DNA of 60,474 nt from Methylobacterium sp. WSM2598 (GTDB taxonomy: Bacteria; Pseudomonadota; Alphaproteobacteria; Rhizobiales; Beijerinckiaceae). Shown piece by piece: positions 33,032 to 41,743 of this stretch. The notes under the pieces were generated by a model. That model had not been told where the DNA came from, made no database searches, and saw nothing but the letters and a program-made list of their open reading frames with translations. The stretch covers positions 6,451,531 through 6,512,004 of the forward strand of contig NZ_KB900609.1 in assembly GCF_000379105.1 (NCBI RefSeq), written 5' to 3'. Position 1 is the stretch's first letter, and each line of letters starts with the position of its first letter. The position numbers were made by a program, and so were the translations under genes.

Positions 33032-34369
33032 ATGACCACCCCGCTGCGGGCCAACCGCCCGCGCCTCGACGCCTACTGGATGCCCTTCACGGCCAACCGC
33101 CAATTCAAGGCGGCGCCCCGGCTGCTCGTCGCGGCCGAGGGCATGCACTACACCGCCGACGACGGCCGAACGGTCCTCGACGGCACCGCCGGCCTGTGGT
33201 GCGTCAATGCCGGCCACGGCCGACGGCGCATCGTCGAGGCGGTGGCGCATCAGCTCTCCACCCTCGACTACGCGCCCTCGTTCCAGATGGGCCATCCGAT
33301 CGCCTTCGACTTCGCCGAGCGCTTGGCCGCGATCGCTCCCGGGCCGGACGGGAGCCGCCTGGATCGGGTCTTCTTCACCGGCTCCGGCTCCGAATCCGTC
33401 GACACGGCGCTGAAGATCGCGCTGGCCTACCAGCGTGCCGTCGGCCAGGGCACGCGCACGCGGCTGATCGGACGCGAGCGCGGCTATCACGGCGTTGGCT
33501 TCGGCGGCATCTCGGTCGGGGGGCTCGTCAACAACCGCCGGATGTTCCCGCTCCTGCCGGGCGCCGACCATCTGCGCCACACGCACGACCTCGCCCGCAA
33601 CGCCTTCGTCAAGGGCCAGCCCGAGCACGGCGCCGAACTCGCCGACGACCTCGAGCGCATGGTGGCGCTGCACGGGGCCGAGACGATCGCGGCCGTGATC
33701 GTCGAGCCGGTGGCAGGCTCCACCGGCGTCCTGGTGCCTCCGAAGGGCTACCTCGAGCGCCTGCGCGACATCGCGACCCGCCACGGCGTCCTGCTGATCT
33801 TCGACGAGGTGATCACGGGCTTCGGGCGGCTCGGCGCCCCCTTCGCGACGGACTTCTTCGGCGTCACCCCCGACCTCGTGACCGCCGCCAAGGGCCTGAC
33901 CAACGGCACGGTCCCGATGGGCGCGGTCTTCGCCAGCCGGGCCGTGCACGATGCCCTGATGCGCGGCCCCCAGGACGCGATCGAGCTGTTTCACGGCTAC
34001 ACCTATTCGGGCCACCCGGCCGGCTGCGCGGCGGGCCTGGCCACCCTCGACGTCTACGAGGAGGAGGGCCTGCTGACCCGGGTGGCGGAACTGCAGGAAT
34101 TCTGGCACGAGGCCATGCACGGCCTGCGTGCCGCGCGCAACGTCATCGACGTCCGCACGATCGGGCTGATCGCCGGCATCGAACTCGCGCCCCGGGCGGG
34201 CGCGCCCGGAGCCCGCGCCTACGACGCCTTCGTCGACTGTTTCGAGAAGGGCCTGCTGATCCGGGTCACCGGGGACATCATTGCCCTCTCGCCGCCGCTC
34301 ATCGCCGAGCGCCGGCACGTCGATGACATGGTGTCGATGCTGGCGGACGCGCTCGGGCGCGCGGCCTGA
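33032..34369 (+). CDS. class III omega-aminotransferase (beta-alanine:pyruvate type)
   Basis: 445 residues; PLP enzyme moving an amino group from an omega-amino acid or amine to pyruvate. It begins LDAYWMPFTANRQFK, a hallmark of omega-amino-acid:pyruvate transaminases. GSGSESVDTALKIAL binds the PLP phosphate, IVEPVAGSTGV and LIFDEVITGFGRLG carry the PLP-ring Asp, and TAAKGLTNG holds the Schiff-base Lys287. ATG 33032 is preferred over an upstream codon at 32924 because GGAGAG lies about 8 bases upstream and homology begins there. In this cluster it may release the amine of the demethylated substrate or of its C3-C4 product. Confidence 0.88.
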   Translation: MTTPLRANRPRLDAYWMPFTANRQFKAAPRLLVAAEGMHYTADDGRTVLDGTAGLWCVNAGHGRRRIVEAVAHQLSTLDYAPSFQMGHPIAFDFAERLAAIAPGPDGSRLDRVFFTGSGSESVDTALKIALAYQRAVGQGTRTRLIGRERGYHGVGFGGISVGGLVNNRRMFPLLPGADHLRHTHDLARNAFVKGQPEHGAELADDLERMVALHGAETIAAVIVEPVAGSTGVLVPPKGYLERLRDIATRHGVLLIFDEVITGFGRLGAPFATDFFGVTPDLVTAAKGLTNGTVPMGAVFASRAVHDALMRGPQDAIELFHGYTYSGHPAGCAAGLATLDVYEEEGLLTRVAELQEFWHEAMHGLRAARNVIDVRTIGLIAGIELAPRAGAPGARAYDAFVDCFEKGLLIRVTGDIIALSPPLIAERRHVDDMVSMLADALGRAA

Positions 34370-34425
34370 GACCCCACGCGGCCGCGCCGGGCGCTTGCCC
34401 AGCGGGCCGCGCTCGGCCGCACGGA

Positions 34426-35076
34426 TCAATAGTGCGGTGGCGTGATGATCCAGACCACCTTGGTCTCGATCTCGCCGGGGTTGGCGCAGCGATGCCGCTC
34501 CCTACTGCTGAAGGAGAAGCTGTCGCCGACCTCGAGGCGGAACGTCCTGTCCCCGATCCACAGGTCGAGCGTGCCGGCGAGCACCAGCCCGGCCTCCATG
34601 CCGTCGTGGCTGTAGAAATCGCTGTCGGAGCCGGGAGCGATCGTGCTGAGCAGCACTTCCAGCGGACCGTTCAGGTTCGGCGAGAGCAGTTCCTCCGCGA
34701 TGCCCGTGCCCGTGAACGACATCCTGCGGCGGCGGCCGGCCCGCACGATGAAATCCTGCTCCTCGGGCGGGCCGAGGGTCTGCGGCTGAAAGAACCAGCT
34801 CAGCTGGACCCCCAGGATCGTCGCAATGCGCTTGAGGACGCCGATCGGCAGTTTCGAGCGGTTGCGCTCGATCTGGCTGAGATACCCGATCGACACACCG
34901 ATCTCGCCGGCGATCTGCTGCAGGGTCAGGCCCTTGATCTTCCGCAGGGCGCGGATCTGCTCGCCGAGCAGGAGCTCCTGCTCGTTGCCGGCAGCCGCGG
35001 GAGAGGCGGCGTCCACCTCGTCGCGCGGCATGTCGGCCGGCTCGGGTCTCGGGCGGGAGGAACGGGCTGAAGGCAT
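34426..35076 (-). CDS. XRE-cupin transcriptional regulator (PuuR-like), second copy
   Basis: 216 residues. After a disordered N-terminus the HTH reads GEQIRALRKIKGLTLQQIAG, then VSIGYLSQIERNRSKLPI. The cupin domain shows SHDGMEAGLVLAGTLDLWIG and EVGDSFSFSSRERHRCANPG. It is not a close copy of the regulator at 32335. It diverges from the dehydrogenase-transporter operon starting at 35394, so that operon is its likely target; an AT-rich palindrome lies between at 35227-35252. Confidence 0.85.
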   Translation of the reverse strand: MPSARSSRPRPEPADMPRDEVDAASPAAAGNEQELLLGEQIRALRKIKGLTLQQIAGEIGVSIGYLSQIERNRSKLPIGVLKRIATILGVQLSWFFQPQTLGPPEEQDFIVRAGRRRRMSFTGTGIAEELLSPNLNGPLEVLLSTIAPGSDSDFYSHDGMEAGLVLAGTLDLWIGDRTFRLEVGDSFSFSSRERHRCANPGEIETKVVWIITPPHY

Positions 35077-35393
35077 GGGGACGGTCGTTCGAACCTCTCG
35101 GGGCTTCTAAGCGAAGTTCGGGGGCGGACCAACGCGGTCCGCCGGTCGCCCGAGCCGCATGCAGGGGCCGGCGGCTCATTCTGCTTCAGGCGGAGACCGC
35201 GTGCCTCATGAAATCCGCTTCACATATGAAAAAAAGTATGTTCATTTTTTCACGGATGGCGGATTCGCGTTCCACGGCCGTCGTTCCAACCGGTTGCGCG
35301 GCAGGCCGCGTCGGCCGTGCGATCGACCTCGAACACGACGAGCCGGCCGCCGAAGCGAGGCCGGCCCTGCGCAGACTGACGAAAGGCAAGCGA
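35077..35393. other. 317-bp divergent control region
   Basis: Lies between the second XRE-cupin regulator and the demethylase operon. It contains an AT-rich palindrome in otherwise GC-rich DNA. Confidence 0.5.
35227..35252. promoter_or_regulatory. AT-rich inverted repeat, candidate XRE-cupin operator
   Basis: TGAAAAAA (35227-35234) and TTTTTTCA (35245-35252) are perfect inverted arms. The centre includes TGTTCATT, identical to half of the published Escherichia coli PuuR box. It is the only strongly AT-rich spot in the intergenic region. Confidence 0.5.
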
Positions 35394-37910
35394 GTGGCTT
35401 CTCTTCCCGAACGCGCGCAGGTGGTGATCGTCGGCGGCGGCATCGTCGGATGCAGCGTCGCCTACCATCTGACCCTGCGGGGCTGCACCGACGTCGTGCT
35501 GCTCGAACGCAAGCAGCTCACCTCCGGCACCACGTGGCACGCGGCCGGCCTCGTCGGACAGCTTCGGGCCACCCACAACCTCACCCGGCTGGCGCAGTAC
35601 ACGACCGAACTCTACGCCACGCTCGAAGCCCAGACCGGACAGGCCACCGGCTTTCTCCAGATCGGCTCGCTCGGCCTCGCCACGAACGCCGAGCGCATGG
35701 AGGAGCTCCGGCGCGGCGCCGCCATGGCCCGCTGCTTCGGGCTGGAGGTCAACGTGCTCACTTCCGACGAGGCGCGGGCGCTCTGGCCGCTCATGGCGGC
35801 CGACGACCTCGTCGGCGCCGTCCACCTGCCGCGGGACGGGCAGACGAACCCGATCGACACCACGCAGGCCCTTGCAAAGGGCGCCCGGATGCGCGGCGCG
35901 CGGATCTTCGAGAACCTGGCCGTGGACGAGATCGTGGTGGAGGGCGGCCGCGCGGTGGGCGTGCGGACGGCTTTGGGCGACATCCGCGCCGAGGCCGTCG
36001 TGAACTGCGCGGGCATGTGGGCGCACGACCTCGGGGCCCGCGCCGGCGCGACGGTGCCGCTGCACGCCGCCGAGCACTTCTACGTCGTGACCGAGCCCAT
36101 GCCCGGCCTGCCGCCCCACCTGCCGGTCCTGCGCGATGCCGACAACTGCACCTACATCAAAGAGGACGCCGGCAAGCTCCTCGTCGGATGGTTCGAGCCG
36201 GTCGCCAAGCCCTGGGGCATGGACGGGATCCCGGAGAGCTTCGCGTTCGATTCGCTTCCCGACGACCTGGAGCACATCGAGCCCCTGCTCGAGGCGGCGG
36301 TCCGGCGCGTCCCGGCCCTCGGCGAGGCCGGCATCCAGCTGTTCTTCAACGGCCCGGAGAGCTTCACGCCGGACGACCGCTACCTCCTCGGCGAGACGGC
36401 CGAGGTCCGGGGCCTCTTCGTGGCGGCCGGCTTCAATTCGATCGGCATCCAGTCGGCGGGGGGAGCCGGCAAGGTCCTGTCGGATTGGATCATCGACGGC
36501 CACCCGCCGATGGACCTGTGGGACGTGGACATCCGGCGCACCCTGCCGTTCCAGCGCAACCGCCGCTACCTGCGGGACCGGACCGTCGAGTCGCTCGGCC
36601 TCCTCTACGACATGCACTGGCCCTTCCGGCAGCCGACGACGGCGCGCGGCGTGCGCCGCTCGACCCTCCACGACCGCCTCGCGGAAAGGGGGGCCTGCTT
36701 CGGCGAGGCGGCGGGATGGGAGCGTCCCAACTGGTTCGCGCCGGAGGGCGAGGCGGCGCAGTACCGCTACACCTTCGGGCGCCAGAACTGGTTCCCGCAC
36801 TCCGCCGCGGAGCATCGCGCGACGCGCGAGGCGGTCGGCCTCTTCGACCTGTCCTCCTTCGCCAAATTCGTGCTCGACGGCGCCGATGCCGAGGCGGCGC
36901 TCAACCGGATCTGCGCCAATGACATCGCGATCCCGGTCGGCCAAGTCGTCTACACCCCGTGGCTGAACGAGCGCGGCGGCATCGAGGCGGACGTCACGGT
37001 GACCCGGGAGAGCGAGACCCGCTTCCTGATCGTGACGGCGGCGGCGACGCAGGCGCGGGATTTCGCGTGGCTGACGCGGAACATACCGGCGGAGGCGCGG
37101 GCCACGGCCCTCGACGTCACCTCCGCGCAGGCCGTTCTTGGGATCATGGGCCCGCGCTCGCGCGAGCTCCTCTCACTGCTGACGGATGCCGATCTCTCCA
37201 ACGCGGCCTTTCCGTTCGGGACGTCGCGGGTCGTTGACCTCGCCTATGCACGCGTCCGGGCGAGCCGGATTACCTATGTCGGGGAACTGGGCTGGGAGCT
37301 CTTCATCCCGACCGAGTTCGCCCAGGGCGTGTTCGACGCCCTCATGGCAGCCGGCCGGGATCTCGGCCTGCGCCTCGCCGGTTACCACGCCCTCAACTCC
37401 CTGCGGATGGAGAAGGGGTATCGCCACTGGGGGCACGACATCACCGACGAGGACACCCCCCTCGAGAGCGGCCTCTCCTTCGCGGTGGCGTGGGACAAGA
37501 ACGGCGGCTTCATCGGCCGCGAGGCACTCCTGCGCCGGCGCGATCACGTCCCCTCTCGCCGCCTCGTCGGCATCGCCCTCGAGAGCCCGGACCACCTGCT
37601 CTACCACAACGAGCCGATTCTCCGGGACGGCCGGATCATCGGCCGTGTCACCTCGGGCATGTTCGGGCATACGGTGGGCAGGGCGCTCGGCCTCGGCTAC
37701 GTCGCGACCAACGGCCAAGCCCTCACGGCCCATCGCATCGAAGTCGACGTGGCGGGTGAGCGCGTACCGGCCCGCCTGAGCCTAGAGCCATTCTACGATC
37801 CCGAGGACCGGCGGATCCAGGATCTGCCAGCCGAGACGGAACTCGGCCGGGGACCTGCCATCACGCCATCGATGCCGCTGCCTCGGCAACTGCGATCCGA
37901 AACGCCATGA
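35394..37910 (+). CDS. dimethylglycine/sarcosine dehydrogenase-like flavoprotein (DAO + GcvT)
   Basis: 838 residues from GTG 35394; AAAGG lies 7 bases before, and homology begins at ERAQVVIVGGGIVGCSVAYH, the FAD-binding dinucleotide fold. The first half is a D-amino-acid-oxidase-fold amine dehydrogenase (LTSGTTWHAAGLVGQLRATH, where family members attach FAD covalently near the TWHAAGL motif). The second half is a GcvT/folate-binding domain (SAAEHRATREAVGLFDLSSF, then GELGWELFIPTEFAQGVFDA and GYHALNSLRMEKGYRHWGHD). Such enzymes remove N-methyl groups and hand formaldehyde-level carbon to tetrahydrofolate. It ends in an ATGA overlap with the permease gene. An upstream in-frame start at 35208 is less likely. 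Confidence 0.88.
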   Translation: MASLPERAQVVIVGGGIVGCSVAYHLTLRGCTDVVLLERKQLTSGTTWHAAGLVGQLRATHNLTRLAQYTTELYATLEAQTGQATGFLQIGSLGLATNAERMEELRRGAAMARCFGLEVNVLTSDEARALWPLMAADDLVGAVHLPRDGQTNPIDTTQALAKGARMRGARIFENLAVDEIVVEGGRAVGVRTALGDIRAEAVVNCAGMWAHDLGARAGATVPLHAAEHFYVVTEPMPGLPPHLPVLRDADNCTYIKEDAGKLLVGWFEPVAKPWGMDGIPESFAFDSLPDDLEHIEPLLEAAVRRVPALGEAGIQLFFNGPESFTPDDRYLLGETAEVRGLFVAAGFNSIGIQSAGGAGKVLSDWIIDGHPPMDLWDVDIRRTLPFQRNRRYLRDRTVESLGLLYDMHWPFRQPTTARGVRRSTLHDRLAERGACFGEAAGWERPNWFAPEGEAAQYRYTFGRQNWFPHSAAEHRATREAVGLFDLSSFAKFVLDGADAEAALNRICANDIAIPVGQVVYTPWLNERGGIEADVTVTRESETRFLIVTAAATQARDFAWLTRNIPAEARATALDVTSAQAVLGIMGPRSRELLSLLTDADLSNAAFPFGTSRVVDLAYARVRASRITYVGELGWELFIPTEFAQGVFDALMAAGRDLGLRLAGYHALNSLRMEKGYRHWGHDITDEDTPLESGLSFAVAWDKNGGFIGREALLRRRDHVPSRRLVGIALESPDHLLYHNEPILRDGRIIGRVTSGMFGHTVGRALGLGYVATNGQALTAHRIEVDVAGERVPARLSLEPFYDPEDRRIQDLPAETELGRGPAITPSMPLPRQLRSETP

Positions 37911-38758
37911 GGTCCGCTCCGCATTCCCTGCGCGCACGCTTGGTGACGGCGGCCCTGCTGCTGCCGTTCGTGCTCTTCGTCGCCCTGGCCTTCGCGCTGC
38001 CGATGCTGAGGCTGATCGAACTCTCGCTCTCCTCGCCGGAAGGCGCCTTCGCGTCCTACATCGAGATCGCGAGCAGCTCCGTCTACCGGGCGGTGTTCGC
38101 CAACACGGTGGTGCTGGCGCTGTCGGTGGCGGCCCTGACGACGCTCCTCGCCTATCCGACCGCCTACATGGTCTCGGAACTGAGGGGCTGGAAGCGGAGC
38201 CTCGCCCTCTGGTGCGTGCTGTTCCCGCTCTGGATCAGCGTCCTCGTCCGGACCTTCTCGTGGATCCTGCTCCTAGAGCGGAACGGACCGGTCAACCGGC
38301 TCCTGCTCGCCTCCGGCCTCGTCGACACGCCGGTGAGCCTGCTGTTCAACTCGGCCGGCGTGCATATCGGCATGGTCCAGGTGCTCCTGCCCTATGCGCT
38401 GCTGCCGATCCTGACGTCGATGCGGACCTTCGACGGGCGGCTCCTGCTCGCCAGCGACGCGCTCGGCGCCCGCCCGATCACGACCTTCTGGCGCGTCTAC
38501 CTGCCCCTGACGCTTCCGGGCGTGATGGCGGGCTTCACGCTCGTCTTCCTGCTCGGCCTCGGCTTCTACATCACGCCCGCGATCCTCGGGGGGCCGGGCA
38601 ACATGACCATCGCGATGCTGATCGACCAGTTCGTCACCGAGCGGCTGGTCTGGCCGCTCGCGGCGGCGGCCTCGGTCTGGCTCCTGGCGGTGATCGTGCT
38701 GCTGATGGCCGTGGCGAGCCGGTTCGTCGGCCTCGTCAACGTGGTGGCCGCCCGATGA
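37907..38758 (+). CDS. ABC transporter permease 1, PotB-type
   Basis: 283 residues, inner membrane, with six or so helices. The coupling-helix motif of binding-protein-dependent permeases is visible near the end (LGARPITTFWRVYLPLTLPG). The first helix is LVTAALLLPFVLFVALAFAL. It is of the spermidine/putrescine permease type. It starts in an ATGA overlap with the demethylase gene and ends in another with the second permease, so uptake and first catabolic step share one transcript. Confidence 0.88.
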   Translation: MRSAPHSLRARLVTAALLLPFVLFVALAFALPMLRLIELSLSSPEGAFASYIEIASSSVYRAVFANTVVLALSVAALTTLLAYPTAYMVSELRGWKRSLALWCVLFPLWISVLVRTFSWILLLERNGPVNRLLLASGLVDTPVSLLFNSAGVHIGMVQVLLPYALLPILTSMRTFDGRLLLASDALGARPITTFWRVYLPLTLPGVMAGFTLVFLLGLGFYITPAILGGPGNMTIAMLIDQFVTERLVWPLAAAASVWLLAVIVLLMAVASRFVGLVNVVAAR

Positions 38759-39540
38759 GCGCGGCCCGCATCCTGGTCTACGCCGTCGGCTCGGCGACCC
38801 TGGCCTTCCTCGTCTCGCCGCTCGCCGCGGTCGTGCCGGCTTCGTTCAGCCGCGCGTCGTTCATCCAGATCCCGCCCGCGATCTGGTCGACCCGCTGGTA
38901 CGAGGCGTTCTGGTCCGATCCGGAATGGTTCAGCTCGTTCGAGACCAGCATCCGGGTCGCCGTGCTCGCGAGCGCGCTCTCCCTGGGGATCGGGACGCTC
39001 GCGGCGCTCGGCCTGCAGCAGGTCTCGCCCAGGCCGCGCGCCGCCATCATGGCGGTCGTGCTCTCGCCGCTGATCGTGCCGGTCATCATGATCAGCATCG
39101 CGCTGTACGCCGTGGCGCGCCCGCTCGGGCTGCACGGCACGGTCCTCGGGCTCGCGCTGGGCCACACGCTGCTCGCCCTGCCCTTCGTGGTCATCAATGT
39201 CGGCCTGGCACTCTCTGCCCTCGATCCGAACTACGCCCGGGCGGCCGAATGCCTCGGTGCCGCGCCCTGGCGCGTGTTCCGAACCGTCACGCTGCCGCTG
39301 ATCGCCCCGGGCCTCGCCGGTGCCGCCGCTTTCGCCTTTATCACCTCCTTCGACGAGGTCGTGCTGTCGATCTTCCTCTCCGGGATCGAAGCCAAGACCC
39401 TGCCGGTGAAGATGTGGGAGGTCATCCGGGTCGAGTTCACGCCGGTCTCGGCCGTCGCCGCGACGATCCTCATCGCCATCACGGTGGTGCTGTTCGCCGC
39501 CGTCCAGGCGATCCGCGGCCGCAGCGAGACGGAAGGGTGA
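38755..39540 (+). CDS. ABC transporter permease 2, PotC-type
   Basis: 261 residues, inner membrane. The EAA-type coupling loop reads CLGAAPWRVFRTVTLPLIAP, followed by the PotC-typical FAFITSFDEVVLSIFLSG and TLPVKMWEVIRVEFTP. ATG 38755 is fixed by the ATGA overlap with permease 1. It forms the channel together with that permease. Confidence 0.88.
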   Translation: MSAARILVYAVGSATLAFLVSPLAAVVPASFSRASFIQIPPAIWSTRWYEAFWSDPEWFSSFETSIRVAVLASALSLGIGTLAALGLQQVSPRPRAAIMAVVLSPLIVPVIMISIALYAVARPLGLHGTVLGLALGHTLLALPFVVINVGLALSALDPNYARAAECLGAAPWRVFRTVTLPLIAPGLAGAAAFAFITSFDEVVLSIFLSGIEAKTLPVKMWEVIRVEFTPVSAVAATILIAITVVLFAAVQAIRGRSETEG

Positions 39541-39545
39541 ACGCC

Positions 39546-40625
39546 ATGCACACCAAGGCGGGACGCCCGGTCGCGTTCGCGGGCATCGCGAAGCGCTACG
39601 GCAGCTTCGAGGCGTTGTCCGCCATCGACATCGCCCTCGAACCCGGCGAGTTCCTGGCACTGCTCGGGCCGAGCGGATCGGGTAAGACGACACTTCTCAA
39701 CATCGCGGCCGGCTTCGTCGCCCCGAGCGCCGGCCGGGTCGTTATCGCCGGCCAGGACGTGACGCCGCTGCCGCCGCGCAAGCGGAATATCGGCATGATG
39801 TTCCAGAGCTACGCCCTGTTCCCGCACCTGAGCGTGTTCGAGAACGTCGCCTACGGGCTGCGGGTCCGCAACCGGCCGCGGGCCGAGGTCGCGGAGCGCG
39901 TCGAGGCGGCGCTCGCCATGGTGCAGCTCGACGGACTGGGCCAGCGGCGGATCCGCGGGCTCTCGGGCGGCCAGCAGCAGCGCGTCGCCCTGGCTCGGGC
40001 GGTCGTGACCGAGCCGGACGTGCTGCTGATGGACGAGCCGCTCGGCGCGCTCGATCGGCAGTTGCGCAAGCACGTGCAGCTCGAGATCCGCCGCCTCCAT
40101 CGCGCCCTCGGCTGCACCACGGTCTTCGTGACCCACGACCAGGAGGAGGCGCTGATGATGGCCGACCGCGTCGGTGTCATGCGGGCCGGCCGCCTCGAAC
40201 AGGTCGGCAGCCCACGGGACCTCTACGCCCGCCCGGCCAATGCCTTCGTGGCGGCCTTCCTCGGCGAATCGAACCTGCTGCGCGGGCGGGTGACGCGGTG
40301 CGAGGGCGGCGCGGCCGCGATCGACCTGCCGGCCCTGCGCACTACGCTGCGCGGGCGCGCGGCCCGGCCGTTCCGGGTCGGCGAGGAGGCGGCGGCGCTG
40401 CTGCGGCCCGAGACCCTGTCTTTCGCACCCCACGGCGGTTTCAGGGGCCGGGTCGAGGAGACGATCTTCCTCGGCGAGATCTTCGCCGCCCGGGTGGAAC
40501 TGGCACCCGGGCAGTCCGTCTGGGTGCGCACCTTCTCCTCGGGCGATCAGCCCGCGGAAGGGGCGCAGACGACACTCGCGTGCGATCCGGCCGCGATCCT
40601 GATCCTTCCCGCTGACCCCACCTGA
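39546..40625 (+). CDS. ABC transporter ATPase 1, PotA-type
   Basis: 359 residues, powering uptake through the two preceding permeases. Walker A LLGPSGSGKTTLL (residues about 39-51), Q-loop MMFQSYALFPHLS, signature RGLSGGQQQRVALARAVV (about 138), Walker B LLMDEPLGALD and switch VFVTHDQEEALMMAD. The C-terminal TOBE-like domain (AALLRPETLSFAP) is of PotA type. ATG 39546 has GGAAGGG upstream; the spacing to the previous stop is 5 bases. Confidence 0.9.
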   Translation: MHTKAGRPVAFAGIAKRYGSFEALSAIDIALEPGEFLALLGPSGSGKTTLLNIAAGFVAPSAGRVVIAGQDVTPLPPRKRNIGMMFQSYALFPHLSVFENVAYGLRVRNRPRAEVAERVEAALAMVQLDGLGQRRIRGLSGGQQQRVALARAVVTEPDVLLMDEPLGALDRQLRKHVQLEIRRLHRALGCTTVFVTHDQEEALMMADRVGVMRAGRLEQVGSPRDLYARPANAFVAAFLGESNLLRGRVTRCEGGAAAIDLPALRTTLRGRAARPFRVGEEAAALLRPETLSFAPHGGFRGRVEETIFLGEIFAARVELAPGQSVWVRTFSSGDQPAEGAQTTLACDPAAILILPADPT

Positions 40626-40640
40626 CACGAGAGGCCGACC

Positions 40641-41687
40641 ATGCTCAACAGACGCATCCTCCTCCAGGGGCTGACCGGTGCCGCCTTCGCCGGAGGCGTG
40701 GCGCCGGCCGCCGCACAGGGGCGGCCCTTCACCTTCTGCTCCTTCGGCGGCGCCATCGGCACCGTGTTCAAGACCGCCTTCATGGATCCGGCCGCACGGA
40801 AGTTCGGCATCCGCATCGCCAACACCTCTCCCACCAATTACGCCAAGCTCAAGGCGATGGTCGAGGCCAAGGCCGTCGAGTGGGATCTGGTCGATACCGG
40901 CGGCCAATTCATCTTCCAGGGCCGCGACCAGGGCCTGCTGGAGAAACTCGACTACTCGATCATCGACGCGTCCCGGCTCGATCGCGCCTGGGTCACCGAC
41001 TATGGCATCTACGTCCTGGTCGGGGCGACCGTGATGGCCTACAACACGAAGCAGATGCCGGCCGGCGCCACTCCGAACACCTGGAAGGATTTCTGGGATG
41101 TGAAGAGCTTCCCGGGTCCTCGGACGCTCTACACACGATTCTATTACAATTACGAGGCGGCCCTGCTGGCCGCGGGGGTGCCGCGCGGCGAGGTCTACCC
41201 GGCGACCGAGGACAAGATCAAGCTCGCCTTAGAGAAGCTGCGCGAGATCAAGCCGCACGTGAAGGTCTGGTGGACGACGGGCGCGCAGCCGGCCCAGCTC
41301 GTCTCGACCGGCGAGGTGGCAATGGCGCTGGTCTGGAGCGGACGGGTGCTCGACGTCATCAAGGAGGGCGCGCCGGTCGCCTTCACGTACGAGGACTCGA
41401 TCGCCTGGGGCGAGGCGTTCGTGGTGCCCAAGGGCGCCCCGAACGCCGAGACGGCGATGAGGGTCATCAACTACGCGATCTCCGAGGAGGCCCAGGAGGC
41501 CCTCCTGCCGCTCGGCGTCTACGGGCCCGTGCTGAAGAGCGCGGCCGCCAAGGCGACCCCGGACCAAGCCAAGGCCTACGTCAGCTATCCGGCCAACCTC
41601 GCGCAGGCCTGCATCTTCAACGACGAGGAAGTGGCGCGCTACGCGACCCGGTACGAACAGGAGTGGCAGAAGTTCCTGCTGTCCTGA
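40641..41687 (+). CDS. periplasmic substrate-binding protein 1, PotD-type
   Basis: 348 residues. The N-terminus MLNRRILLQGLTGAAFAGGV has two arginines and a hydrophobic stretch, a probable Tat or Sec signal with cleavage after AAAQG. The mature part begins FTFCSFGGAIGTVFKTAF, the usual first strand of polyamine-type binding proteins, and later shows AYNTKQMPAGATPNTWKDFW and TGEVAMALVWSGRVLDV. It delivers the substrate to permeases 1 and 2. Acidic pocket residues specific for polyamines cannot be judged by eye. Confidence 0.88.
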   Translation: MLNRRILLQGLTGAAFAGGVAPAAAQGRPFTFCSFGGAIGTVFKTAFMDPAARKFGIRIANTSPTNYAKLKAMVEAKAVEWDLVDTGGQFIFQGRDQGLLEKLDYSIIDASRLDRAWVTDYGIYVLVGATVMAYNTKQMPAGATPNTWKDFWDVKSFPGPRTLYTRFYYNYEAALLAAGVPRGEVYPATEDKIKLALEKLREIKPHVKVWWTTGAQPAQLVSTGEVAMALVWSGRVLDVIKEGAPVAFTYEDSIAWGEAFVVPKGAPNAETAMRVINYAISEEAQEALLPLGVYGPVLKSAAAKATPDQAKAYVSYPANLAQACIFNDEEVARYATRYEQEWQKFLLS

Positions 41688-41743
41688 GGCGCCTCGACAT
41701 CGACGGACTCTGCAAAGGCCAGGATACGGAGGAGCGAGAGAAC

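Noticed and set aside
32954..40907. Several minus-strand frames of 370-560 codons opposite the aminotransferase, demethylase and ATPase
   Set aside because: All mirror real plus-strand genes and lack recognisable domains.
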